The translations under genes were made by a program, and so were the position numbers. From positions 2,170,001 to 2,234,000 of the forward strand of contig NZ_CP095050.1 in assembly GCF_022921075.1 (NCBI RefSeq): a stretch of 64,000 nucleotides of DNA, given 5' to 3'. Each line of letters begins with the position of its first letter. Position 1 is the stretch's first letter. Origin of the DNA: Hymenobacter sp. 5317J-9. GTDB lineage: Bacteria; Bacteroidota; Bacteroidia; Cytophagales; Hymenobacteraceae. This document shows, in pieces, positions 27,761 through 35,106 of the stretch. The notes beneath the pieces were generated by a model. That model saw only the letters and a program-made list of their open reading frames with translations, was not told the origin of the DNA and did not search any database.

Positions 27761-28782
27761 GGGTTGGAGTTTTGGAAGGCGTTGGTGTCGAGCACCTGAT
27801 TCATTTCGGTGGCTTGCTTGAGCGCCCGCACGATGGCGCGCCGGGCCAGCTCAATCTTGAAGGTGTTGGCGCCGTAGCCTTTGGCACCTTCCAGCACCTT
27901 GGCCGCCACGCGGCCGAAAGTGGCAGCGGTGGCCGGCTGGCCTACAAGCATTGCCTCGGCCTCCTTGTCGCGCCAGGGCTTGTGGGCCACGCCGCCCAGC
28001 GCCAGGCGGGCATCGGTAATGGTGTTGCCGTCCAACTCCATGGCCGCCGCCACGCTCACCAGCGCGAAGGCGTAGCTGGTGCGGTCGCGCAGCTTCAGGT
28101 AGCTAAAATTCTTCTCGAAGCCCTTGGCGGGCAGGTCGAGGCTGGTGATGAGCTCGCCGGGTTCCAGGGTGTTGTCGCGCTCGGGCTGGTCGCCGGGCAG
28201 GCGGTGGAAATCCTCGAACTGGATGGTGCGCTCGCCGTTGGGGCCGCTCACGCGCACCACGGTGTCGAGGGCGGCCAGGGCCACGCACATGTCGCTTGGG
28301 TGGGTGGCAATGCACGAGTCGCTGGTGCCCAGAATGCCGCACACGCGGTTGTAACCGCCAATGGCCGAGCAGCCGGAGCCGGGCTCGCGCTTGTTGCAGG
28401 GCGTGGCCAGGTCGTAGAAGTAGTAGCAGCGGGTGCGCTGCATGAGGTTGCCGCCGTCGGTGGCCATGTTGCGCAACTGCGGGCTGGCCCCGGCCAGAAT
28501 GGCCTGGTTCAGCAGCGGGTAGCGGCTTTCTACTTCGGGGTGCCAAGCGGTGTCGGCGTTGGTGGCGAGGGCGCCGAGACGCAGGCCGCCGTCGGGCAGA
28601 GCTTCTATGGCGTCGAGGCCCAGCTTTTTGAGGCCAATGAGGTGCGTGGGCCGGGCCACGTTTTCCTTCATCAGGTCAATCAGGTTGGTGCCGCCGCCAA
28701 TGTAGGCCGCGTCGGGGTGCGCGGCTTTGTCCTGCACGGCGCCCGCCACGGCCATGGCTTGGGTGAAAGTGAAACTGTTCAT
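27757..28782 (-). CDS. Molybdenum hydroxylase FAD-binding subunit (PaoB-like)
   Basis: 341 aa. FAD subunit passing electrons to the acceptor. FAD motif YIGGGTNLIDLMKENV lies at about residues 27-42, and TDGGNLMQRTRCYYFYDL at about 108-125. Several cysteines follow in a loop (TPCNKREPGSGCSAIGG, NRVCGILGTSDSC); in E. coli PaoB an equivalent loop binds an extra [4Fe-4S] cluster. It is therefore closer to PaoB than to CoxM. Translationally coupled to the large subunit by an ATGA overlap. Confidence 0.92.
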   Translation of the reverse strand: MNSFTFTQAMAVAGAVQDKAAHPDAAYIGGGTNLIDLMKENVARPTHLIGLKKLGLDAIEALPDGGLRLGALATNADTAWHPEVESRYPLLNQAILAGASPQLRNMATDGGNLMQRTRCYYFYDLATPCNKREPGSGCSAIGGYNRVCGILGTSDSCIATHPSDMCVALAALDTVVRVSGPNGERTIQFEDFHRLPGDQPERDNTLEPGELITSLDLPAKGFEKNFSYLKLRDRTSYAFALVSVAAAMELDGNTITDARLALGGVAHKPWRDKEAEAMLVGQPATAATFGRVAAKVLEGAKGYGANTFKIELARRAIVRALKQATEMNQVLDTNAFQNSNP

Positions 28783-28809
28783 CTGAATTGAATGAGGAAT
28801 GAAGGATAT

Positions 28810-29400
28810 TTACTTCGGCGGCTCAACGGGCGCGACGTTCTGATTGGCCGCGCCGGCCGACCAAGCCTTGTCCTCCAGGATTAATCCTTCGTTGGTAAGC
28901 ACTTCCATCACGGCGCTCAGGATGTTGCTGTAGGCGCCGCAGCGGCACACGTTGCCGCTCATCAGCTCGCGCACCTGGGCTTCGGTTTTGGCCTTGCCTT
29001 CGTTGAGGAGGCCCTGGGCCGAGCAAATCTGGCCCGGCGTGCAATAGCCGCACTGAAAAGCGTCGTGGTCGATAAACGCCTGCTGCAACGGGCTGAGCTT
29101 GTCCTCAGTGCCCAGGCCTTCGATGGTCTGGATGTGGGAGTCGTCGTGCATCACGGCCAGCGAGAGGCAGGAGTTCACACGCTTGCCGTCGACCAGCACC
29201 GTGCAGGCGCCGCACTGGCCGTGGTCGCAGCCTTTCTTGGTGCCCGTCAGGTCGAGGTATTCGCGCAGGGCGTCGAGCAGGGTCGTCCAAGGCGCTATTT
29301 CGAGGGTGTGGTCCTGCCCGTTGATATTGAGGCGAACGGGCTGGGTGGGGGCCAGGGCCACCGGCGGGCGGCCGAGCGGAGCTTGGGTAACTTGGCTCAT
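28810..29400 (-). CDS. Molybdenum hydroxylase [2Fe-2S] subunit (PaoA-like)
   Basis: 196 aa from ATG 29400; a TTG-initiated extension to 29445 lacks support. Two [2Fe-2S] sites: plant-type CDHGQCGACTVLVDG with a fourth Cys in NSCLSL, and the all-helical CGYCTPGQICSAQG with NVCRCGAYSNI. Unlike E. coli PaoA no twin-arginine signal is visible before the ferredoxin domain, so export of this enzyme is uncertain. First gene of the operon. Confidence 0.92.
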   Translation of the reverse strand: MSQVTQAPLGRPPVALAPTQPVRLNINGQDHTLEIAPWTTLLDALREYLDLTGTKKGCDHGQCGACTVLVDGKRVNSCLSLAVMHDDSHIQTIEGLGTEDKLSPLQQAFIDHDAFQCGYCTPGQICSAQGLLNEGKAKTEAQVRELMSGNVCRCGAYSNILSAVMEVLTNEGLILEDKAWSAGAANQNVAPVEPPK

Positions 29401-29764
29401 AAAGGTGGGTGAAAGAAGGTGATAGCGTGGAAAAAACACTCGCAATCAGCGCATCTCTCCCCACAGCCGTGCTTAGCTATACGTCCCGACCGGGCCGGAA
29501 TGTTGCCTTGTCTCGCCGTAATAAATGCAGTTGGAGAGAATGGCCGGGGCCTTTGGGGCTGGAAAGAAAGGCAGGGAGCTGTGGGCCAGGGCCACGCCCG
29601 CCCCACAGCCATTTTCCCTCGCCGAGAAGAAAGCTTCGTTTGTGGGGCCAAAAGGCAAGCTCGGCTAGCCGTAGCGGGGGCGCAGCAGCCGTAACGGTAA
29701 TTTTGCGATAAATAATTGACCATTGCTTTGGCCATGGTGCTAATTTAACACCGCTTTGTTTTAG
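29401..29764. other. Intergenic region upstream of the two-component locus
   Basis: 364 bp divergent region. It holds a plus-strand TAATTTTG box at 29698-29705 that matches TAnnTTTG. ORFs on either strand here are overlapping, biased frames without family features. No promoter was recognised for the hydroxylase operon. Confidence 0.5.
29698..29705 (+). promoter_or_regulatory. Candidate Bacteroidota -7 box (TAnnTTTG)
   Basis: TAATTTTG is an exact match to the consensus, 60 bp before the small ORF at 29765 and about 320 bp before the response regulator. Confidence 0.45.
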
Positions 29765-29941
29765 ATGCTTGCCAATTTTCAGCACCATTTTCGGTTTTAT
29801 TTGGCGTTAATTCTTTCCGCGCTGCTGGCAGTGGGCGTGCGGCTGCAGGCTGCGCCCCTCGGCACTTCTTCGCAGCCCGTTGAGCAGGGCCTGGCCCCGG
29901 CCGCGGCGACTGCGGCAGCAGGCCCCGGGGCCGCTCAATAA
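29765..29941 (+). CDS. Possible 58-aa membrane or exported peptide
   Basis: ATG at 29765 to TAA at 29939-29941. The product begins MLANFQHHFRFYLALILSALLAVGV, which reads as a basic/aromatic start and one hydrophobic helix or signal peptide (to about residue 30, LQAAP). The rest is Ala/Pro/Gly-rich (LAPAAATAAAGPGAAQ). A TAnnTTTG box lies upstream, and the response regulator follows 81 bp later on the same strand. Function unknown; it could be a chance ORF. Too short for homology judgement by eye. Confidence 0.4.
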   Translation: MLANFQHHFRFYLALILSALLAVGVRLQAAPLGTSSQPVEQGLAPAAATAAAGPGAAQ

Positions 29942-30022
29942 GCATCGGGCACCCCCGCTTATGGGAACCGGGCGGGCCGCTACCGCGCCCAAATTGCGGG
30001 CTAAGCCCTACCTTCCGGCCCC

Positions 30023-30700
30023 ATGAAAATCCTTTTAGTTGAAGACGAGCCCTCCGTTGCGGCGTTTTTGCACCAGGGCCTCACCGAGCAGGAGTACACC
30101 GTCGACCTGGCTTCCGACGGCCTGCTGGGCCTGCGCCGGGCCCAGTCCACGCGCTACGACTGCCTGATTCTGGACCAGATGCTGCCCGGCCTGAGCGGGC
30201 TGGAAGTGTGCCGCCAGGTGCGCGCCCACGACCCCGGCGTGCCCATTCTCATGCTCACGGCCCTGGGCGAAACCGACGACAAAATCCGCGGCCTCGACGC
30301 CGGCGCCGACGACTACCTTGTCAAGCCCTTCGCGTTTGAGGAACTGCTGGCCCGGCTGCGGGCCCTGGTGCGCCGCCGCACCGAAGCCCCCGCCCCCAAA
30401 GCCGTGCTGCACCTCGCCGACCTCACCCTCGACCCCAGCGCCAAGCGCGTGGAGCGGGCCGGCCAGGCCATTCAGCTCACGGCCCGCGAGTTTTCACTGC
30501 TGGAGTACCTGCTGCGCAATCAGGGCCGGGTGGTGTCGCGCGCCGATTTGCTGGAACACGTCTGGGACATGAGCTTCGACACGGGCTCAAACGTCATCGA
30601 TGTGTACATCAACTTCCTGCGCAAAAAAGTCGACAAAGGCTTCGAGCCCAAGCTCATTCACACGCTGGTGGGCATGGGCTACGTGATGAAAGTAGATTGA
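30023..30700 (+). CDS. OmpR/PhoB-family response regulator
   Basis: 225 aa. Receiver domain (residues 1-115) with acidic pocket ED at 7-8, phosphoacceptor D51 (LILDQMLPG), switch Thr in LMLTALGE and Lys in YLVKPFAFEELLARLRAL. The C-terminal winged helix (130-225) has LTAREFSLLEYLLRNQGRVV and NVIDVYINFLRKKVD, standard for OmpR/PhoB. It pairs with the histidine kinase immediately downstream. The layout resembles CusR/CopR metal sensors, but signal identity is not shown. Confidence 0.94.
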   Translation: MKILLVEDEPSVAAFLHQGLTEQEYTVDLASDGLLGLRRAQSTRYDCLILDQMLPGLSGLEVCRQVRAHDPGVPILMLTALGETDDKIRGLDAGADDYLVKPFAFEELLARLRALVRRRTEAPAPKAVLHLADLTLDPSAKRVERAGQAIQLTAREFSLLEYLLRNQGRVVSRADLLEHVWDMSFDTGSNVIDVYINFLRKKVDKGFEPKLIHTLVGMGYVMKVD

Positions 30701-30702
30701 TT

Positions 30703-30820
30703 TGCTGATGTGCTGATGTGCTGATGTGCTTTGTGGCCGGGCAAGGGGGGCGTAATCGGAGCATCGGTATCCGAATCAGCACATCAAAAAATCAGCACAT
30801 CAGCACATCAGCACATCACA
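30703..30820. repeat. Inverted arrays of an 8-bp repeat (TGTGCTGA unit)
   Basis: Three to four tandem copies of GCTGATGT at 30703-30729 are mirrored by reverse-complement copies (ATCAGCAC/ACATCAGC) at about 30775-30820, leaving a 45-bp GC-rich loop. The transcript would fold into a long hairpin between the response regulator and kinase genes. Slippage could change its length. Confidence 0.88.
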
Positions 30821-30838
30821 AAATCAACCCATCAATCC

Positions 30839-32248
30839 ATGTCCATTCGCCTTCGTCTGGCGCTGCAGTTCGGGCTGATTCTGGCCGTGATACTGCTGCT
30901 GTTTGCGCTGAGTGTGTACTTCGCCACGCTGCAGTCGCGGCGCACGCTGTTCACCCAAAGCCTGTTTAAGCGCACGCTGGTGGTGGGGCACGCCTACGCC
31001 GAAGGCCAGCGCAACCAGCACGCCGGCAGTCCGCCCGCGCTCTACCGCCGCTACCTGCGCCAGCTCTACCGCACCCTGCCCGACGAGGAAGGCCGCGTGT
31101 ACGACCAAGCCAACCGGCTGGTGTTTCGGGAAGGGCAGGGGGCGGCCAAGCCGGTGCCCATTGAGTGGCTGGCCGAGGTGCGCCGCAACGGCCGCGCCGT
31201 GCTGGAGCCCGAAAAAAACTACCACGAAACCGTGGGCTTGCTCTACCGCGACCCGCGCCTGGGCCCGCTGGTGGTGGTGGCTTCGTCGGTAGACGAAGAC
31301 AGCCGGCAGCAGCTGGGTGAACTGCGGCGCCTGCTGGTGCTGGGCCTGCTGGCGGCCTTGGTGGTGATGGGCCTGGGGAGCTGGTTTTTTGCGGGCCGGG
31401 CCCTGCGGCCGCTCCGGCGCATGGTGCGCGAAGTCGACGGCATCACGGCCACAGACCTGAGCCAGCGCCTGAGCCAGGGCGCCGGCAGCACCGACGAAAT
31501 AGGCCACCTTACCCAGCGCTTCAACCGCCTGCTCGACCGCCTGCAGGCGGCTTTTGCGGGGCAGCGCACCTTCGTGCGCGACGCCTCGCACGAGCTGCGC
31601 ACGCCGCTCACGGCCCTCATCGGCGAGCTGGAAGTGGCGCTGCTGCAGGCCGAGCGGCCCCCGGCCGAGTACCGCCGCGTGCTGCAAAGCACCCTCGACT
31701 CGGCCCGGCAGCTCAACCAGCTCACCAACGGCCTGCTCTCCATTGCGCGGGCCTCCGACGACCCCTCGCAGGTGCCCATGGCCGAGGTGCGCCTCGACGA
31801 GCTGCTGCTGCAGGCCCACGAGCAGCTGCTGCGCCGCCATTCCACCTGCCGCGTCGACCTCAATTTTGGCGAGGGCGAGGACGCGAGTGCCTTTGTGGTG
31901 AATGGCAACGAAACATTGCTGCTCTCGGCCGTGCTGAACGTGCTAGACAACGCCTGCAAGTTTTCGGCCGGCACGGGGCGGCCCGTCACGGCCACGCTCA
32001 CGCGCACGGCCAGCAGCCTGGCCCTGCTCGTGACGGACGAAGGCCCCGGCCTGCCGCCCGCCGACCTGCAGCAGGTGTTCGTGCCGTTCTTCCGGGCGGC
32101 TTCGGCCCGCGGGGTGCCGGGGCACGGCATCGGGCTGCCGCTGGCGGCCCGCATCATGGCGCTGCACGGCGGCACGGTGCGCCTCGAAAGCGAGCCCGGC
32201 CACGGCACCCACGTGTGGCTGGAATGGCCTCTGCAGCCCGCCAAATGA
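30839..32248 (+). CDS. HAMP-domain sensor histidine kinase
   Basis: 469 aa from ATG 30839; the open frame to 30731 only runs through the octamer repeats. TM1 at about 8-30, a periplasmic sensor of about 130 residues, TM2 at about 164-186, HAMP (RALRPLRRMVREVDGI), HisKA with the phosphorylated His in RDASHELRTPLTAL (near 250), and HATPase_c with N box (VLDNACKFS), G1 (VTDEGPGLP) and G2 (GHGIGLPLAARIM). Complete orthodox kinase, partner of the preceding response regulator. Confidence 0.93.
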   Translation: MSIRLRLALQFGLILAVILLLFALSVYFATLQSRRTLFTQSLFKRTLVVGHAYAEGQRNQHAGSPPALYRRYLRQLYRTLPDEEGRVYDQANRLVFREGQGAAKPVPIEWLAEVRRNGRAVLEPEKNYHETVGLLYRDPRLGPLVVVASSVDEDSRQQLGELRRLLVLGLLAALVVMGLGSWFFAGRALRPLRRMVREVDGITATDLSQRLSQGAGSTDEIGHLTQRFNRLLDRLQAAFAGQRTFVRDASHELRTPLTALIGELEVALLQAERPPAEYRRVLQSTLDSARQLNQLTNGLLSIARASDDPSQVPMAEVRLDELLLQAHEQLLRRHSTCRVDLNFGEGEDASAFVVNGNETLLLSAVLNVLDNACKFSAGTGRPVTATLTRTASSLALLVTDEGPGLPPADLQQVFVPFFRAASARGVPGHGIGLPLAARIMALHGGTVRLESEPGHGTHVWLEWPLQPAK

Positions 32249-32342
32249 GGCTTTTAGGCTTTTAATTTCCTTTTAATTTACCTTTAATTTCGTCTTAATA
32301 GCGGGCCCTTAACCTTGCGATGGATTCCGGAAAACAGAACGC

Positions 32343-32378
32343 AGCCGGTGAGTTTGCACCACCGGCTTTTCGTTTTTC
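32343..32378 (+). terminator. Terminator-like hairpin between kinase and SulP genes
   Basis: Stem AGCCGGTG / CACCGGCT with a 9-nt loop, followed by TTTCGTTTTTC. It can end the two-component transcript, or act as an attenuator upstream of the SulP gene. Confidence 0.65.
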
Positions 32379-32408
32379 AGCCAGCTCTTTCGTTCAGGTC
32401 ATTCGCTT

Positions 32409-34055
32409 ATGTCACAGGTTGTTTCGTCGCCATCGCGCACGGGTTCCCCCATCGTTGCCCCGAGTCCGGTGGGCGCGCCTCTGCCTTCCAAGGGCCTTTT
32501 CGGCACAATAGGACAGGATGCACCGGCTGGCTTGGTGGTGTTTCTGGTGGCGTTGCCGCTGTGTCTGGGCATTTCGCTGGCCTCGGGTGCACCGCTGCTG
32601 GCGGGCGTGATTGCAGGCATTGTGGGCGGCGTGCTGGTGAGTTTGCTCAGCGGTTCGGCGGTGAGCGTGAGCGGGCCGGCGGCCGGCCTCACGGTGGTGG
32701 TGCTCTCGGCCATTGCCACGCTGGGCTCGTGGCCGGCGGTGCTGGCGGCTACGGCCGTGGCCGGCGTCATTCAGATTGGGTTGGGGCTGGCCCGGGCGGG
32801 CATCATCGCGCTCTACTTCCCGGCGGCCGTTATCCGCGGCATGCTGGCGGCCATTGGCATTATCCTCATTCTGAAGCAGCTGCCGCACTTCTTTGGCGCC
32901 GATGCCGACTATTTTGAGGACATGAATTTTCTGCAGTTCAACGGCCTGAACACCTTCTCGGCCATTGGCGCGGCCATGCGGGCGCTGAGCCCCGGCTCGG
33001 TGCTGGTGGGCGTGGTGTCGCTGCTGATTCTACTGCTCTGGAACACGGAGCCGGTGAAGCGGCAGCCTTGGTCGCGCCTGGTGCCGGGTGCCCTGATTGC
33101 GGTGCTGGCGTCGGTCGCCATCAACGGCCTGCTGAAAAAGTTTGCCCCCAATGTGCAGGTGCTGCCCGAGCACCTGGTGAAGCTGCCGGTGCTGTCGTCG
33201 CTGGGCCAGCTGGCCGGCGAAATGACTTTCCCGGATTTCAGCGCCCTGCGCAAGCCGGCCACCTACGGCGTGGCCTTCACCATTGCCGTGGTGGCCTCGC
33301 TCGAAACGCTGCTCAGCGTGGAGGCCGTCGACAACCTCGACCCCCAGAAACGCCACACCCCCACCAACCGCGAGCTGCTGGCGCAGGGCGCGGGCAACCT
33401 GGTGAGCGGCCTGCTGGGCGGCTTGCCGCTCACGGCGGTTATCGTGCGCTCGTCGGCCAACATTGCGGCCGGGGCCCAAACCAAGCTGTCGGCCTTTATC
33501 CATGGCCTGCTGCTGCTCACGAGCCTGCTGTTTCTGGGCGCCGTGCTGAATTTGATTCCGCTGTCGGCCCTGGCGGCGGTGCTGCTGCTGGTGGGCTACA
33601 AGCTGACGCCGCCGGCTCTCTACCGCAAGCAGTGGAAGCTGGGGCGTGAGCAGTTCGTTCCCTTCATCATCACCATCGTGGCGGTGCTGTTCACCGATTT
33701 GCTGAAGGGCGTGAGCATCGGGTTGGCGCTGGGCTTCTTCTTCATTCTGCGCGACAACGCCAAGGCCGGCTCCTACCTGCGTCGCGAGGAAGTGGACGCC
33801 GACGACGCCGAAACGCCCGAGGCCCTGCTTCACCTGCGCTTGCCCGAGCACGTGTCCTTCCTCAACAAAGCCAGCATTGTGACCACGCTGGAGCAACTGC
33901 CCACCAACAGCCGCGTCATCCTCGACGGCAGCCGTTCCGACGTCATCGACCACGACGTGCTCGAAGCCATTGAAGCCTTCCGCCAGGCCGCTCCCGCCCG
34001 TGGCATCGAGCTGGAGCTGCGCGGCATCCGGCAGGTGGCGCTGGGCACGCATTAG
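32409..34055 (+). CDS. SulP-family inorganic anion transporter (likely bicarbonate)
   Basis: 548 aa. Multi-pass transporter (about 12-14 TM segments) with the SulP signature near TM1-TM3 (AGLVVFLVALPLCLGISLA, SGSAVSVSGPAAGLTVV) and a cytoplasmic STAS-like C-terminus (about residues 470-548, with LDGSRSDVIDHDVLEAI). SulP proteins carry sulfate, bicarbonate or other anions. A beta-carbonic anhydrase gene lies 221 bp downstream, a pairing seen in BicA/DAB-like bicarbonate uptake, so HCO3- (with Na+ or H+) is the favoured substrate. Sulfate remains possible. Confidence 0.88.
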   Translation: MSQVVSSPSRTGSPIVAPSPVGAPLPSKGLFGTIGQDAPAGLVVFLVALPLCLGISLASGAPLLAGVIAGIVGGVLVSLLSGSAVSVSGPAAGLTVVVLSAIATLGSWPAVLAATAVAGVIQIGLGLARAGIIALYFPAAVIRGMLAAIGIILILKQLPHFFGADADYFEDMNFLQFNGLNTFSAIGAAMRALSPGSVLVGVVSLLILLLWNTEPVKRQPWSRLVPGALIAVLASVAINGLLKKFAPNVQVLPEHLVKLPVLSSLGQLAGEMTFPDFSALRKPATYGVAFTIAVVASLETLLSVEAVDNLDPQKRHTPTNRELLAQGAGNLVSGLLGGLPLTAVIVRSSANIAAGAQTKLSAFIHGLLLLTSLLFLGAVLNLIPLSALAAVLLLVGYKLTPPALYRKQWKLGREQFVPFIITIVAVLFTDLLKGVSIGLALGFFFILRDNAKAGSYLRREEVDADDAETPEALLHLRLPEHVSFLNKASIVTTLEQLPTNSRVILDGSRSDVIDHDVLEAIEAFRQAAPARGIELELRGIRQVALGTH

Positions 34056-34059
34056 GCAG

Positions 34060-34147
34060 AACGACGTAGGGGCGGGGCTTGCCCCGCCCAATGCCAGGCG
34101 GTAATCGTTCAACGAAGGGCGGGGGCAAGCCCCGCCCCTACGTCGTT
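34060..34147. repeat. Dispersed extragenic palindrome, family C
   Basis: Arms of about 30 bp starting AACGACGTAGGGGCGGGGCT (34060) and ending with its complement at 34147; one extra G in the right arm. It starts 5 bp after the SulP stop codon. Its sequence is unrelated to families A and B. Confidence 0.88.
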
Positions 34148-34225
34148 TTATCTGAACTCCAACGTAAGTGCCATCCTCAGATTCCTCAATCCCTGACCAA
34201 CGGCCGGACTTGGCTGCGGCGCGTA

Positions 34226-34233
34226 TAGCTTTG
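34226..34233 (+). promoter_or_regulatory. Candidate -7 box for the carbonic anhydrase gene
   Basis: TAGCTTTG is an exact TAnnTTTG match 43 bp before the ATG. The nearest upstream TTG is too close to be a -33 element. Confidence 0.45.
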
Positions 34234-34276
34234 CCACCGCCTGGAGCAGATTGTCAACTTACCCTTTTTTTACGCT

Positions 34277-35020
34277 ATGGCTGGAATCAGCAAAATTCTC
34301 GAAAACAACAAAAAATGGGTTTCGGACCGCAACGCGAAGGACCCCAACTTCTTTAAAAACCTGGCCAACGGGCAGGCGCCCAAGTACCTGTTTATCGGCT
34401 GCTCCGATTCGCGGGTGCCGGCGTCGGGCATCACGGGCACGGGCCCGGGCGAGATGTTTGTGCACCGCAACATTGCCAACCTGGTGGTGCACACCGACAT
34501 GAACCTGCTAAGCGTGCTGCAATACGCCGTGGAAGTACTGGGCGTGCAGGACATTCTGGTGGTGGGCCACTACGGCTGCGGCGGCGTGGCGGCGGCGGCG
34601 GCCAACAAGCAGTATGGGCTGATTGACAACTGGTTGGTGAATATCCGTGACGTTATCCGCACGCACGAAGCCGAGTACTTGCGCATCAAGGATGACACCC
34701 AGCGGGCGCGCCGTCTGGTAGAGCTGAACGTGATTGAGCAGGTGCGCAACCTGGCCAAAACCAACATCATCCAGAACGCTATGCGCGGCGACAACCCGCC
34801 CCGCCTGCACGGCCTCGTGTACGACATCGCCGACGGCGTGCTGAAAGACCTGAACGTGGACGGCGATGACGTGATAAACGAGATGGAACACATCTACGCC
34901 ACCGAAGCCCCACCCTCCGAAACCGCTCCGAAGGCCGACAACCAAGCCAACACCTACGACGGGCCCACCGAAAACCCGGCCGAAGAGGTGCCGGGCTTTA
35001 AGGCGGCTGCCAAAAAATAA
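34277..35020 (+). CDS. Beta-class carbonic anhydrase
   Basis: 247 aa. Interconverts CO2 and bicarbonate. Zinc and catalytic residues are all present: C42, D44 and R46 (GCSDSRVPAS), H98 and C101 (VVGHYGCGG). A C-terminal extension of about 40 residues (rich in Ala, Pro, Glu) goes beyond the catalytic core. Adjacent to the SulP transporter, with which it may supply bicarbonate for carboxylases such as acetyl-CoA, propionyl-CoA and pyruvate carboxylase. Confidence 0.95.
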   Translation: MAGISKILENNKKWVSDRNAKDPNFFKNLANGQAPKYLFIGCSDSRVPASGITGTGPGEMFVHRNIANLVVHTDMNLLSVLQYAVEVLGVQDILVVGHYGCGGVAAAAANKQYGLIDNWLVNIRDVIRTHEAEYLRIKDDTQRARRLVELNVIEQVRNLAKTNIIQNAMRGDNPPRLHGLVYDIADGVLKDLNVDGDDVINEMEHIYATEAPPSETAPKADNQANTYDGPTENPAEEVPGFKAAAKK

Positions 35021-35046
35021 ATTTTCCCGGCCCACCCGCCACCCAC

Positions 35047-35081
35047 AAAAAAGCCTGCCGCAACTTGCGGCAGGCTTTTTT
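35047..35081. terminator. Bidirectional terminator
   Basis: Stem AAGCCTGCCGCAA / TTGCGGCAGGCTT with A and T flanks, between the convergent carbonic anhydrase (+) and M1 peptidase (-) genes. Confidence 0.92.
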
Positions 35082-35106
35082 GTACCCGTGAAGGCAGTAG
35101 CAAAGG

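Noticed and set aside
30731..30838. N-terminal extension of the histidine kinase
   Set aside because: The extra codons only translate the octamer repeats (Ser/His/Ile-Thr repeats); the ATG at 30839 starts a proper TM1.
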